From positions 1 through 35,958 of the forward strand of contig JAFWFL010000102.1 in assembly GCA_017515595.1 (NCBI GenBank): 35,958 nucleotides of DNA, written 5' to 3'. The position numbers and the translations under genes were made by a program. Under the pieces are notes generated by a model, which saw only the letters and a program-made list of their open reading frames with translations, was not told where the DNA came from and searched no databases. Source of the stretch: Coriobacteriales bacterium. Lineage in GTDB: Bacteria; Actinomycetota; Coriobacteriia; Coriobacteriales; UMGS124. This document shows positions 16,727-24,641 of the stretch, in pieces. Position 1 is the first letter of the stretch; each line of letters begins with the position of its first letter.

Positions 16727-17530
16727 TCACAGGGCAAAATGATAATTCTGCTCGGTCAGAGAGCGAAGCGGGTTCAGGATGGGAATTCCGTCGTGAGCAA
16801 GGTGGATGCTTACTTCTACGCCGTATGCGTTACGGATATTTTCTTCTGTTATCACTTCGCCGGGAGTACCCGTGGCAAATACCTTGCCGTCTTTAAGAAG
16901 TACAAGTTTGTCGGCAAAACGGGATGCCATATTGAGATCATGCAGCGTGAGCAAAGAAGCTGTTTTACGCTGGTGAGTATAAGCTCGTACCAGCTGCAAA
17001 ACCTCAAGCTCATGCTGCATGTCGAGGTTGGCGGTAGGCTCGTCCATCACAAGGATTGTAGGGTCTTTCACGAGCGTTTGGGCAATTGAGACCATTCGTC
17101 GCTGGCCTCCGCTCAGCGCTCTCACGGGGCGTGTTGCGAGGTTGTCAATTCTCAGCACCCGCATGGTTTCCCAGGCCTTCTCGAGGTCTTCATCTGCAAC
17201 TTTAAGTGAAAGCGTTTGAATGCGGCCCAGGAGAACCACGTCCATAACACGAAGCTCTGATTCGGTTAATTCTGACTGTGTCATATACGAGATATGCTTG
17301 AGTCTGGCCTCTTTATTGAGGTCACCAATCTCCGGCACGCTGAATGTTACCGTGCCCTGCCCTTGACGAAGCCCCAGAATAACTTTGAGCATTGTCGATT
17401 TGCCTACGGCATTCGCTCCGATGAGTGCGGTAAGCTCGCCTGTCTCGGCGGTAAAACTCACTCCTTTAAGTGTTGGCTGCTTGGCGTGAGGGTAGGTGTA
17501 CTGAAGGTTTTCTACTACAATGCCGCTCAT
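16727..17530 (-). CDS. ABC transporter ATP-binding protein (FecE/BtuD type)
   Basis: This 267-residue subunit powers an importer for iron-siderophore, haem or cobalamin. Walker A is GANAVGKST (38-46), the signature is LSGGQRR (139-145), and Walker B with its catalytic glutamate is ILVMDEPTANLD (159-170). The D-loop follows and the H-loop histidine is in LLTLHDLNMA. It is the last gene of a three-gene operon; its ATG overlaps the permease stop codon (ATGA at 17527-17530), which suggests translational coupling. Substrate cannot be fixed from this subunit. Confidence 0.93.
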   Translation of the reverse strand: MSGIVVENLQYTYPHAKQPTLKGVSFTAETGELTALIGANAVGKSTMLKVILGLRQGQGTVTFSVPEIGDLNKEARLKHISYMTQSELTESELRVMDVVLLGRIQTLSLKVADEDLEKAWETMRVLRIDNLATRPVRALSGGQRRMVSIAQTLVKDPTILVMDEPTANLDMQHELEVLQLVRAYTHQRKTASLLTLHDLNMASRFADKLVLLKDGKVFATGTPGEVITEENIRNAYGVEVSIHLAHDGIPILNPLRSLTEQNYHFAL

Positions 17531-18582
17531 TTGCCACCCCTCCTTGCTCTCGCCACAATCGCAAAGAAGAACGGTACGCCAATAATTGACGTAATGATGC
17601 CAATGGGGAAGATAAGCCCGGGTCTGATCAGTTTAGAAATAATAGACGCAATTGAGAGCAGCGCCGCTCCGCATATTGTTGAGACCGGGATATAAAACCT
17701 TTGATCTTCTCCCACAAGCGTACGCGCAATATGCGGGCCTGCGAGGCCAATAAAACCAATGGATCCCGTGAAGCACACTGCTGATGCCGCAAGCAGGCTC
17801 ACAAGCACAAAAGCGCGCATCTTAAGCGGGCCTACTTTGACACCGAGTCCCTCGGCTTTTTCGTCACCGAGCATAAGAGCGGTGTACTTCCAGGAATCGC
17901 GCATAATAAGCGGCAGGCATACCGCCACGATACCTGAGGTAATGGCAAGCTTGATCCAGTCGGTTTTTTGCAGGCTGCCAAATGACCAGAACACAATGTT
18001 TTGGTTTTGGGTTTCGCTTGCACCGTACTGTACAAGCGCTTGCAACGCCTGGAATAAAAAGAGCAGCGCGATACCGGTTAAAACCAAGGTACCGCCCGAG
18101 ATATCTGATTTGCGGTTCATGGCCCAAATAAGCATGCATATGCTCATGGAGAAAACAAAAGAGAGCACGGCTGAACCCGTGTTGCCCAAGCCCATGACAA
18201 TTGCAAGCGAAGCGCCAAAGCCTGCTGCTGCACCAATACCCAGCGTGTATGGACTTGCAAGCGGGTTATGAAGAATTGTCTGCATAACCGAGCCCGCACT
18301 CCCGAGCGCGCACCCTACGGCTATTGCCATAAGCGCAATGGGCAGGCGCATCTGCCAGATAATCACATAAGTTCCTGCAGAAGCTCCGCCCGGATTAAAA
18401 AGGGTCGAAAGTACCTCTTGCGGGGTGAGCATCGCAGCTCCGGTCAAAACATCAATAATAAGCGAGACAAACACGAGCACTGCCAAAACAGCAATAACAA
18501 TATATTTCTTTTTATTTGCGCCAAGATAGGTTGCACGGGCTTGCGATACCTTCTCGGCAGTTTGCTCCGAGATTTGGTTCAT
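17527..18582 (-). CDS. ABC transporter permease, FecCD family
   Basis: This 351-residue permease has the FecCD/BtuC pattern: a cytosolic N-terminal tail of about 26 residues, some nine to ten membrane helices and GSAGSVMQTILHNPLASPYT, the typical loop after the early helices. GFIGLAGPHIARTLVG near residue 280 is the conserved coupling segment that meets the ATPase. Its start codon shares one base with the stop of the binding-protein gene (TAATG at 18580-18584). It acts as a homodimer with the neighbouring ATPase and binding protein. Confidence 0.93.
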   Translation of the reverse strand: MNQISEQTAEKVSQARATYLGANKKKYIVIAVLAVLVFVSLIIDVLTGAAMLTPQEVLSTLFNPGGASAGTYVIIWQMRLPIALMAIAVGCALGSAGSVMQTILHNPLASPYTLGIGAAAGFGASLAIVMGLGNTGSAVLSFVFSMSICMLIWAMNRKSDISGGTLVLTGIALLFLFQALQALVQYGASETQNQNIVFWSFGSLQKTDWIKLAITSGIVAVCLPLIMRDSWKYTALMLGDEKAEGLGVKVGPLKMRAFVLVSLLAASAVCFTGSIGFIGLAGPHIARTLVGEDQRFYIPVSTICGAALLSIASIISKLIRPGLIFPIGIITSIIGVPFFFAIVARARRGGK

Positions 18583-19718
18583 TAGAGGGCAATCATCCAG
18601 GCGCCTTCGAGTTCTACGGGCATAAACTTCTCAAAGAACTCGGCAAGTACGGCCTGAGGATCAAGGTCTGCAAACAGTTCGGGCTGAATCTGCTTTGCGA
18701 GGAACTGTGCTCCGGCAAAGTCAAAGATGTGGCGCGAAAGGTCATGGTAAAGCGCACCCATGCGGTTGTTCTTGACAGCCGAGAGCGACGCCCAGCCCTT
18801 ACGGTCTTTATATGCCTCGAGAGCACTGAGGGCTTTCTTCTCGTCACAACCGTAACCAAGTACAACGTTGTTATCAATGTCGGTCTGAGGACTTGCGGTA
18901 AAGATAATGATTTCAGGATCAGAGGCAATGATCTGCTCGGGTGCAATGTCAACGCTGTTGGCGTCACCCAGGTCAGCGGCGATATTGGTACCGCCGCATT
19001 GGCCAATGAGTGCACCCCACATGCGGGTTGACCAGGTGTTACCGTACTCATTAACACCACGGCTGAACTCCATGTAGACCTTTGGACGAGGATCGTTTTC
19101 TCCAAGCATGGCAATACCGTCAGAGACAAGCTGCATTTGTGCCTCATAGAAGTCGGCAATCTCTTTTGCTCTCTCCTCCTGGCCCATGATCTGGCCAAGC
19201 ATCTCTGTGCTCTTGCGATGCATCTCGAGTGTTTGCTTGTGGTAGTTCACAAAGGCGACCTGAATACCGGCAGCAGCAAGCTTGTCAAGATGCGGCTCAA
19301 TAAAGGTCTTGTTTACGGGACTTGACATAATAACTACGTCGGGCATGAGAGCGATAATGGCCTCTACGTTAATGGTGTCGTTATAACCAATGTCGTTAAT
19401 CTCGGCAAGTTTGGGGAATTTGGCTGTAAAGGTGTCCCATGCATCCTGGCGGCGGCCCTTCCAATACGAATGACTAAAGCCAACGAGTTTCTCAATGCCT
19501 TCTTCTCCGGCTACGGCTAAGTATTCTTCGAGGTTAAACGTGACAACAACACGTTTTACCTCGGCAGGCAGGGTAATGGTGCGACCATCTACGTCGGTAA
19601 CTTCTTTTGTAGCACTATCGTTTGCCAAAGCCGGCTGGCGCAAGGCGGCCACTGCTCCGACAGCAATCATTGGCGTTACAGCAGCAAGTTTTAAGAATGT
19701 CCTACGTGTCGTTTCCAT
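18582..19718 (-). CDS. Tat-exported substrate-binding protein of the iron/siderophore ABC importer
   Basis: This 378-residue protein begins METTRRTFLKLAAVTP, a Tat signal with a cut after ALA (about residue 32), rather than the lipoprotein signal usual in monoderm bacteria, so how it stays near the permease is unclear. The mature part has the helical-backbone, two-lobe pattern of the BtuF/FhuD cluster: LPAEVKRVVVTFNLEEYLAV, then LMPDVVIMSSPVN, then ASDPEIIIFTAS. It starts behind AAGGAGG and leads the operon with permease and ATPase. A 34-bp inverted repeat in its leader (19751-19784) is a likely regulator site. Ligand could be ferric siderophore, haem or corrinoid. Confidence 0.9.
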   Translation of the reverse strand: METTRRTFLKLAAVTPMIAVGAVAALRQPALANDSATKEVTDVDGRTITLPAEVKRVVVTFNLEEYLAVAGEEGIEKLVGFSHSYWKGRRQDAWDTFTAKFPKLAEINDIGYNDTINVEAIIALMPDVVIMSSPVNKTFIEPHLDKLAAAGIQVAFVNYHKQTLEMHRKSTEMLGQIMGQEERAKEIADFYEAQMQLVSDGIAMLGENDPRPKVYMEFSRGVNEYGNTWSTRMWGALIGQCGGTNIAADLGDANSVDIAPEQIIASDPEIIIFTASPQTDIDNNVVLGYGCDEKKALSALEAYKDRKGWASLSAVKNNRMGALYHDLSRHIFDFAGAQFLAKQIQPELFADLDPQAVLAEFFEKFMPVELEGAWMIAL

Positions 19719-19750
19719 AGCTGATCCTCCTTGTTATCCTGCTTAACCAC

Positions 19751-19805
19751 AATAATTCAGAGTTATTACCAATTCTGAATTATTAATACCGGCGAGAGTA
19801 TACCA
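19751..19805 (-). promoter_or_regulatory. Promoter and operator of the ABC importer operon
   Basis: AATAATTCAGA (19751-19761) and TCTGAATTATT (19774-19784) are perfect 11-bp inverted arms with a 12-bp spacer. On the minus strand an extended -10, TGGTATACT, lies at 19797-19805, so the arms lie just downstream of the transcription start. That position suits a metal- or ligand-dependent repressor. It is neither a standard Fur nor DtxR box, so the regulator is unknown. Confidence 0.6.
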
Positions 19806-19932
19806 GGCAGACCAACCCTTGTGAGAGGTAATACGTATATGCGATTAATAATACTCATTATTCCATAAATGTTAGCAGCCTTTGACAAGTAAGTTGGCCA
19901 GCATGACTTCATATTCAAATCAAATATCTACT

Positions 19933-20067
19933 ATTATGCTTGATCTGACCGGATATTGTGGATTTTAGGCTGAATAAAACAATTTCAACCACACCTTTAC
20001 TCCTAACTCGAACGCCGGTTTTATCATAGTATTGTCCGGGTTTCCGCACTACGGAAGGCAGTACGGT
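19933..20067 (+). promoter_or_regulatory. Leader copy A with a hairpin over the ribosome-binding site
   Basis: This stretch is about 75% identical, by eye, to 25058-25189 before dpaL. The best-kept parts are TGATCTGACCGGATATTGTG, TTTTAGGCTGAATAA and ATCATAGTATTGTCC. A small hairpin pairs TTCCG (20042-20046) with CGGAA (20052-20056). The Shine-Dalgarno GGAAGG (20053-20058) is in its right arm, nine bases before the ATG at 20068. Confidence 0.7.
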
Positions 20068-20769
20068 ATGCAGTATGATCAAGATCTCAAGAATAATCTT
20101 CTTTCATTTTTAGCCGGGAACGGTGCTGCTTTGGCGGGAGTTGCAGACCTCAGCGATCTTGAGGCTGCCGAGTTGCCGCTTGGAGTGATTATTGCCCGGC
20201 CCATGCCTAAAGAGGTAGTATGTGACCTTATGACACAGCCAACGCCTGCTTATGTTGCGGCATACAAGGCAAACAATGACTTTTTGAGTGACCTTGTTGA
20301 GAAAGCGGTAGATTACCTGGAACAAGCAGGCTATGAGGCTATTCCCCATACCTCGCGCACCGTAAAAGTTCCCGGTCCCGGGTTTGCGCCGCTTCCGCAT
20401 AAAACGGTTGCCACCCGCGCAGGTCTTGGTTGGATTGGCAAGTGCTGCCTGCTTATAACGCCTGAATATGGCCCAAGTGTGCAGTTGTCGCACCTTGTGA
20501 CCAATGCTCCGCTAGAACCTGATGAGCCTATTCTCAAAAGTAAGTGCGGTAAATGCACCAAGTGCGTTGACCGTTGTCCTGCACACGCCATCAAGGGTAC
20601 GCTCTGGGAACCGGGCATGACGCGTGATCAGATTCTTGATGCCTATGCCTGCGATGATATCCATACTGGATACATGAAAAACCTTACCGGCCTCGAAGAA
20701 TGCGGCCTCTGCCTCGCAGCTTGTCCCTATACCCAGCGCAGACTCAAAAGAGAAGGAGTTGCTTTATAA
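20068..20769 (+). CDS. QueG-like 4Fe-4S protein (epoxyqueuosine-reductase related)
   Basis: This 233-residue protein has two 4Fe-4S motifs in its C-terminal third, CGKCTKCVDRCP (160-171) and CGLCLAACP (212-220), arranged as in the double-cluster domain of epoxyqueuosine reductase. The upstream TRAGLGWIGKCCLLI (117-130) is also QueG-like. It is much shorter than true QueG (about 310-380 residues) and lacks the HEAT-repeat C-terminus, so it is probably a redox protein of the QueG-like group rather than the queuosine enzyme. The start is the ATG at 20068, nine bases after GGAAGG; a TTG-started reading from 20032 would lie in the leader. It is a single-gene unit. Confidence 0.82.
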   Translation: MQYDQDLKNNLLSFLAGNGAALAGVADLSDLEAAELPLGVIIARPMPKEVVCDLMTQPTPAYVAAYKANNDFLSDLVEKAVDYLEQAGYEAIPHTSRTVKVPGPGFAPLPHKTVATRAGLGWIGKCCLLITPEYGPSVQLSHLVTNAPLEPDEPILKSKCGKCTKCVDRCPAHAIKGTLWEPGMTRDQILDAYACDDIHTGYMKNLTGLEECGLCLAACPYTQRRLKREGVAL

Positions 20770-20825
20770 AAGATAGCTGGGTGAATGTTCACTGAGCAGC
20801 CAAGCGCCAAGCTATAAAACTGCTC

Positions 20826-21015
20826 TGTGCACAGAAATCTCCCGTATATGACTACTCAAACGCATTTGAGTAGTCACTTTGGAAGCCATGCGAACTTATG
20901 CCGAGAAGAACGCGCAGGTCAAAAGCGTGGGCTTCTCGGTATATGGGTCTTCATGAAGAAAATTTGACTACACAAATGCGTTTGAGTAGTTATAGACAGG
21001 CAAAATCTGTGCACG
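20826..21015. repeat. Palindromic element 1 (long inverted repeat around a hairpin core)
   Basis: Two 51-nt arms (20826-20876 and 20965-21015) are inverted copies with 42 of 51 positions matching. Each holds a 28-bp palindrome: TGACTACTCAAA-CGCA-TTTGAGTAGTCA at 20849-20876, and a near copy in the opposite orientation at 20965-20992. In the middle, ATGCCGAGAAG (20898-20908) pairs with CTTCTCGGTAT (20932-20942), with a nested ACGC/GCGT stem. The outer arm ends, TGYGCACARAAAT then CCCGT, are shared with element 2 at 26477-26705. There is no coding sequence in it. Confidence 0.8.
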
Positions 21016-21036
21016 GGAATAAGCGAGCAAAGATTA

Positions 21037-21056
21037 GTACCGCCGCATTGGCCAAT
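21037..21056 (+). other. 20-nt intergenic stretch antisense to the binding-protein gene
   Basis: GTACCGCCGCATTGGCCAAT occurs here and again at 18988-19007 inside the minus-strand ABC binding-protein gene. A plus-strand RNA from here would be fully complementary to that mRNA. The flanks differ apart from three bases of ATT before it, so it may be a gene remnant or an RNA seed. Confidence 0.6.
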
Positions 21057-21153
21057 AGGAACATCGTGCAATAGAGGATAATCTATATAAGGTGTTCAAT
21101 TTGCGTTACTATTTACGTGTTAGCCAGAGTCATCAGATTAAAGGAGATGCGTG

Positions 21154-21696
21154 ATGGTTAGTTATGAGCTTCTTGTACAGCAGATACGCGAACTTGCGAA
21201 GATTGACCGTACCTATTTACCGGTACTTGCAAACACCGCTGCCTTGCTCTATGAAACTCTTGATGATATCAATTGGGCAGGCTTTTATCTCTTGAACCAT
21301 GGCAGTCTTATGCTTGGTCCGTTTCAAGGACGTCCGGCATGTGTACGTATCCCGGTAGGCAAGGGCGTATGCGGGACAGCTGTTAAAAACAATTCGATTC
21401 AGTGCGTTGCGAATGTTCACGAATTCCCCGGTCACATTACTTGCGACTCAGCCTCAAACTCTGAGATTGTCATACCCATCCATAAAGATGATCATGTTAT
21501 TGGAGTTCTTGATATCGATAGCCCTTTGTTTTCAAGATTCGGCGCATCAGACGAGAAAGGCTTGCAGGATCTGGTCACTGTGCTCGAAGAAGAAACTGAC
21601 TTTGCCGGAGTACAAACCCAGCTAAGCCACAAAATAATAAGAGCATATTTGTATGGAAGAAAGAGAACTCATTATCAAACCTGCCAGACCAGCTAA
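21154..21696 (+). CDS. msrC: Free methionine-(R)-sulfoxide reductase (GAF-domain, MsrC type)
   Basis: This 180-residue enzyme reduces free L-methionine-(R)-sulfoxide to methionine with thioredoxin as electron source. The whole body is one GAF domain. The conserved cysteines are present: C63 in GRPACVRIPVG, C73 in KGVCGTAV and the catalytic C97 in HITCDSASNSEIVIPI. The C-terminal tail after residue 155 is longer than usual and basic (KIIRAYLYGRKRTH). AAGGAG lies seven bases before the ATG at 21154; the in-frame GTG just before it is less likely. It probably supports redox-stress repair in an anaerobe. Confidence 0.92.
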   Translation: MVSYELLVQQIRELAKIDRTYLPVLANTAALLYETLDDINWAGFYLLNHGSLMLGPFQGRPACVRIPVGKGVCGTAVKNNSIQCVANVHEFPGHITCDSASNSEIVIPIHKDDHVIGVLDIDSPLFSRFGASDEKGLQDLVTVLEEETDFAGVQTQLSHKIIRAYLYGRKRTHYQTCQTS

Positions 21697-21748
21697 GCTT
21701 TTTTATTCTTTAAATTCCGAACACATTCAAAGAGGCTTTATTTCTTAA

Positions 21749-21781
21749 AAGGCCCGGCAGTGCAAGAGACTGCCGGGCCTT
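21749..21781. terminator. Bidirectional terminator between msrC and the third FAD gene
   Basis: AAGGCCCGGCAGT (21749-21761) and ACTGCCGGGCCTT (21769-21781) form a perfect 13-bp stem with a 7-nt loop, between convergent genes. Confidence 0.88.
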
Positions 21782-21919
21782 ATCTGGCTTAAACACCAGA
21801 TCAATCAGCAGAGAGCTTACTCCAAGGCTTCGAGCTCGCCGCAGGAGCGTGCAGCTACATGGTTTGAGTTATTGTGGTTGCTGCGTCTTTGAGAAGATCC
21901 CCACAGGTTACCTTTTTAT

Positions 21920-23485
21920 TTACAACAGTGTGCATGCATGATTGGCGGCGTTGCGGCCGGAGTTAACGTTGTTAGCCATGGCGGTGCCGGCCATGTTTTG
22001 GGTATAGACATCGCGCCAAAGCATGGCACCGTCAAGACCTACGGCGTAAAGACCTGGTATTGGATAAAGATCCTTGTCGAGAACCTGAGCATACTTATTG
22101 GTCTTGATGCCACCATCAACAGCGACAAGAAGCATTACGAGCTTGGCAATATAGAAAGGTGGGTTTGCAATAGGAACCATAAGCTGGGGCATTTTACCAA
22201 AGTCCGTATCGATTCCGGTTGCACACAGCTCGTTGTAGCGTGCAATGGTTGTAGTGAGTGTCTCGGCATCAAGGTTAAAAGCCGTTGCTAAGCCTTCAAT
22301 GGAATCTGCTGTTGCAATACAATCAGAAAACTCACCTGAAAGTGCGCTCTCTATTGCGGCAATGTCGTCGTCATTGGTTTTATAGGAGTCAAGAACTGAT
22401 TGGTCAAATACGATGTAGCTCTCGCGGTTTCCAATACATGCCGGACCGGTGGCAGCCATGTTGACATACGCTATACCTTCATTGGTAAAGCGGTCTGCAT
22501 CCTGGTTTATCCAAATAAGGTTTCCTGCAGCAGCAATACCAAAACCACCGTTAAGCGGACTGTCATAGGGAGGCGTCATATCAACGCCAAAAGCTTTGAC
22601 TGCTAAAAATGTTTGATCACAAGTGTGTCCAAGCTCACTACGGCCTCCCGCTGCGATTGCCATAGTATATCCGTCACCTTCCACGGCGGGCATACCTTGG
22701 ACAATCATCTCGTCTAAATGCTGGCGTGTCCAGCCTTTTTGAGCAAGCAGCTTTTCATTATGGCCAATTCCGCCGGTTGCAAGAATAACAGCCTTGGCAT
22801 TGATACGCACTATACCGTTTGAATCTTCAGCAAGAAGACCTGCGACCTTGCCGTCTTCCAAAACAATCTCAATACCACGGGTATCGGTACGAATCTCACA
22901 GCCGTTCTTCTCGGCAGCTGCTTGCATGGGCGGAACATAGCCTATAGCGCCGGCGCTTCCTTCCCACCAGTGCATAGTCTGGTAAAGGCCGGTATGATAG
23001 TTATCAACAATGCCGCTAAAGAGGACGCCGTTCTCCTCAAGCCAGTCGATGTTCGCTGCTGAGTGTGAAACCATGTCATACCACATAGAGCCGTCAGCAC
23101 GGAATTGGGCTTCTTCGAGCTCCTTCGAAAGAATGTCGGCAGGAGCAATTTCAATTCCCTGTTCAATCTGGTAGTGTGAGTCGATGGCAAAGATCCCCTC
23201 GGTTCCCATGCCATTACCGCCTACAAAGCCTGCCTTCTCAATTAAGAGAACTTTGGTACCGTTTTCTGATGCCTGAACAGCTGCGGCAAGTCCTGAGATG
23301 CCGGCGCCTACTACACAAATGTCACAATCTATTTGGTCATAAGGCTCAACCGGTGAATCCTTTGTTTCTTCAGGGACATCAGCCAAAGCTGTGCTTACCA
23401 AAGTGGAAATTGCTGCAGTCGCTGCTGAGGCAGCAACAAATCCACGCCTTGATATGGCGCTTTTAAGACTGTTAGACATACTCAT
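21920..23485 (-). CDS. Tat-exported FAD-dependent oxidoreductase (third paralogue, smaller type)
   Basis: This 521-residue flavoprotein starts MSMSNSLKSAISRRGFVAAS, a Tat signal with a cut after ALA (about residue 35). The FAD site is VVGAGISGLAAAV (58-70) with E83 at the end of the second strand, and the GG of GFVGGNGMG (86-94) resembles the fumarate-reductase group. The C-terminus is GLYAVGLDGAMLWRDVYTQNMAG. It is about 85 residues shorter than, and clearly distinct from, the two genes at 5545 and 8482. No haem or FMN domain is present. GGAGGAT precedes the ATG. The tandem winged-helix regulator gene just upstream on the same strand is the likely controller. Confidence 0.9.
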   Translation of the reverse strand: MSMSNSLKSAISRRGFVAASAATAAISTLVSTALADVPEETKDSPVEPYDQIDCDICVVGAGISGLAAAVQASENGTKVLLIEKAGFVGGNGMGTEGIFAIDSHYQIEQGIEIAPADILSKELEEAQFRADGSMWYDMVSHSAANIDWLEENGVLFSGIVDNYHTGLYQTMHWWEGSAGAIGYVPPMQAAAEKNGCEIRTDTRGIEIVLEDGKVAGLLAEDSNGIVRINAKAVILATGGIGHNEKLLAQKGWTRQHLDEMIVQGMPAVEGDGYTMAIAAGGRSELGHTCDQTFLAVKAFGVDMTPPYDSPLNGGFGIAAAGNLIWINQDADRFTNEGIAYVNMAATGPACIGNRESYIVFDQSVLDSYKTNDDDIAAIESALSGEFSDCIATADSIEGLATAFNLDAETLTTTIARYNELCATGIDTDFGKMPQLMVPIANPPFYIAKLVMLLVAVDGGIKTNKYAQVLDKDLYPIPGLYAVGLDGAMLWRDVYTQNMAGTAMANNVNSGRNAANHACTLL

Positions 23486-23662
23486 AGTATCCTCCTCAAT
23501 TTGAGTGGCCTCTAGTTGAGAAGATGATACGAAGCAAAACTAGTTAACTCAAGAATAAGGTTTAAGGAATTTTCAGATTAATAACTCAAGGTATATGCAT
23601 TGCTGTTTGTTTATAAATCACATATTAATTAATACCGTAGTAGTATTTTATCATCTATTTGA

Positions 23663-24619
23663 TTATGTATCGCGATGTATCGCAGTATATTTTCTTAGAT
23701 TGCTGTACATACGCATGTACCAAACATTGACTACCATGATACCGTTATCGTCAAGTCCGGTGTGCGCCATGCGGGTCGCTTCGCTGAGTCGGTATGTCGC
23801 AGTTTGAAATGCTGTTCTTCCTTCTTTTGTTGGTTGAACTATTGAGCGTCTCCTGTCAAATGGGTCGCAAGCTTCACGCAAGAGCCCGCGTTCAATCAGT
23901 TTTGTTTTAAAGACAGAAACACTGCTACGTTCAATGAAGAGCTTTTGGGTAATATCTGCAGGATACATGGTGCCGTATTCGTCAAGTATCTGCAGCATAC
24001 GGTATTCAGTCAGAGCAAACTGTGACTCATGAGTTGTTTTTTCCCACACCTCTGCAATCGCACGCCAATATACTAAATACTCTGCGCCAAACCTTAAATC
24101 TGCCGGTTTTGGTCTTAATTCTTCCGGAATAGTATGTCCTCGGAGTGCATCATTGCTGTACTGTACCGAGTCTTTAAACTCAGCATGTTCTTTCGAAGAA
24201 AGAGATGGCATAAACACTACTTCAATAAGCCTATTAAAATCTTGTATTGCTTGCTCGGTAAGTACCTGACCTTGCGGAGAAAAACTACAAAGCATTGAGC
24301 GCATATCATCATGGAGGCTTTGTTTACACAAAATACCTCGGTCTTCGAGTTCCAGCATCATAGTCCAAAGGGTTTGCCGCTTGAGCATCAAAAAATCTGC
24401 CATAGGTTCCACAAGAATTGGTCTTTTTGCCTCAAACATAGCAACCAACAAGGATAGTTCACCATATGTAAGGTTATAGCCTTGCTTGACACATTTGGCA
24501 ATTAGACGAAGGTGCTCAAGAATAACCGTAATCATTTGGCTGGTACAAGCGACGTTTTCAACTTGATTTATGGAATGCGGGTATTTCACGGTTATAGACC
24601 TCTGCCAGACTAACTCCAT
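23663..24619 (-). CDS. Transcriptional regulator with two MarR-type winged-helix domains
   Basis: This protein of about 318 residues reads as two MarR-like DNA-binding units in one chain. The first (roughly residues 30-150) holds LTYGELSLLVAMFEAKRP and then LKRQTLWTMMLELEDRGIL. The second (roughly 195-315) holds FALTEYRMLQILDEYGTMYP and then RSSVSVFKTKLIERGLL and FDRRRSIVQPTKEGRTA, a classic wing. Single MarR proteins dimerise, so one chain could act as a pseudo-dimer. I give the ATG at 24619; a GTG at 24589 has AGAGG upstream and may be the true start. It lies between the Tat-FAD gene and the candidate selenoprotein gene, all on the minus strand. Confidence 0.75.
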   Translation of the reverse strand: MELVWQRSITVKYPHSINQVENVACTSQMITVILEHLRLIAKCVKQGYNLTYGELSLLVAMFEAKRPILVEPMADFLMLKRQTLWTMMLELEDRGILCKQSLHDDMRSMLCSFSPQGQVLTEQAIQDFNRLIEVVFMPSLSSKEHAEFKDSVQYSNDALRGHTIPEELRPKPADLRFGAEYLVYWRAIAEVWEKTTHESQFALTEYRMLQILDEYGTMYPADITQKLFIERSSVSVFKTKLIERGLLREACDPFDRRRSIVQPTKEGRTAFQTATYRLSEATRMAHTGLDDNGIMVVNVWYMRMYSNLRKYTAIHRDT

Positions 24620-24641
24620 TGATAACAAAGTAAAAGATATT

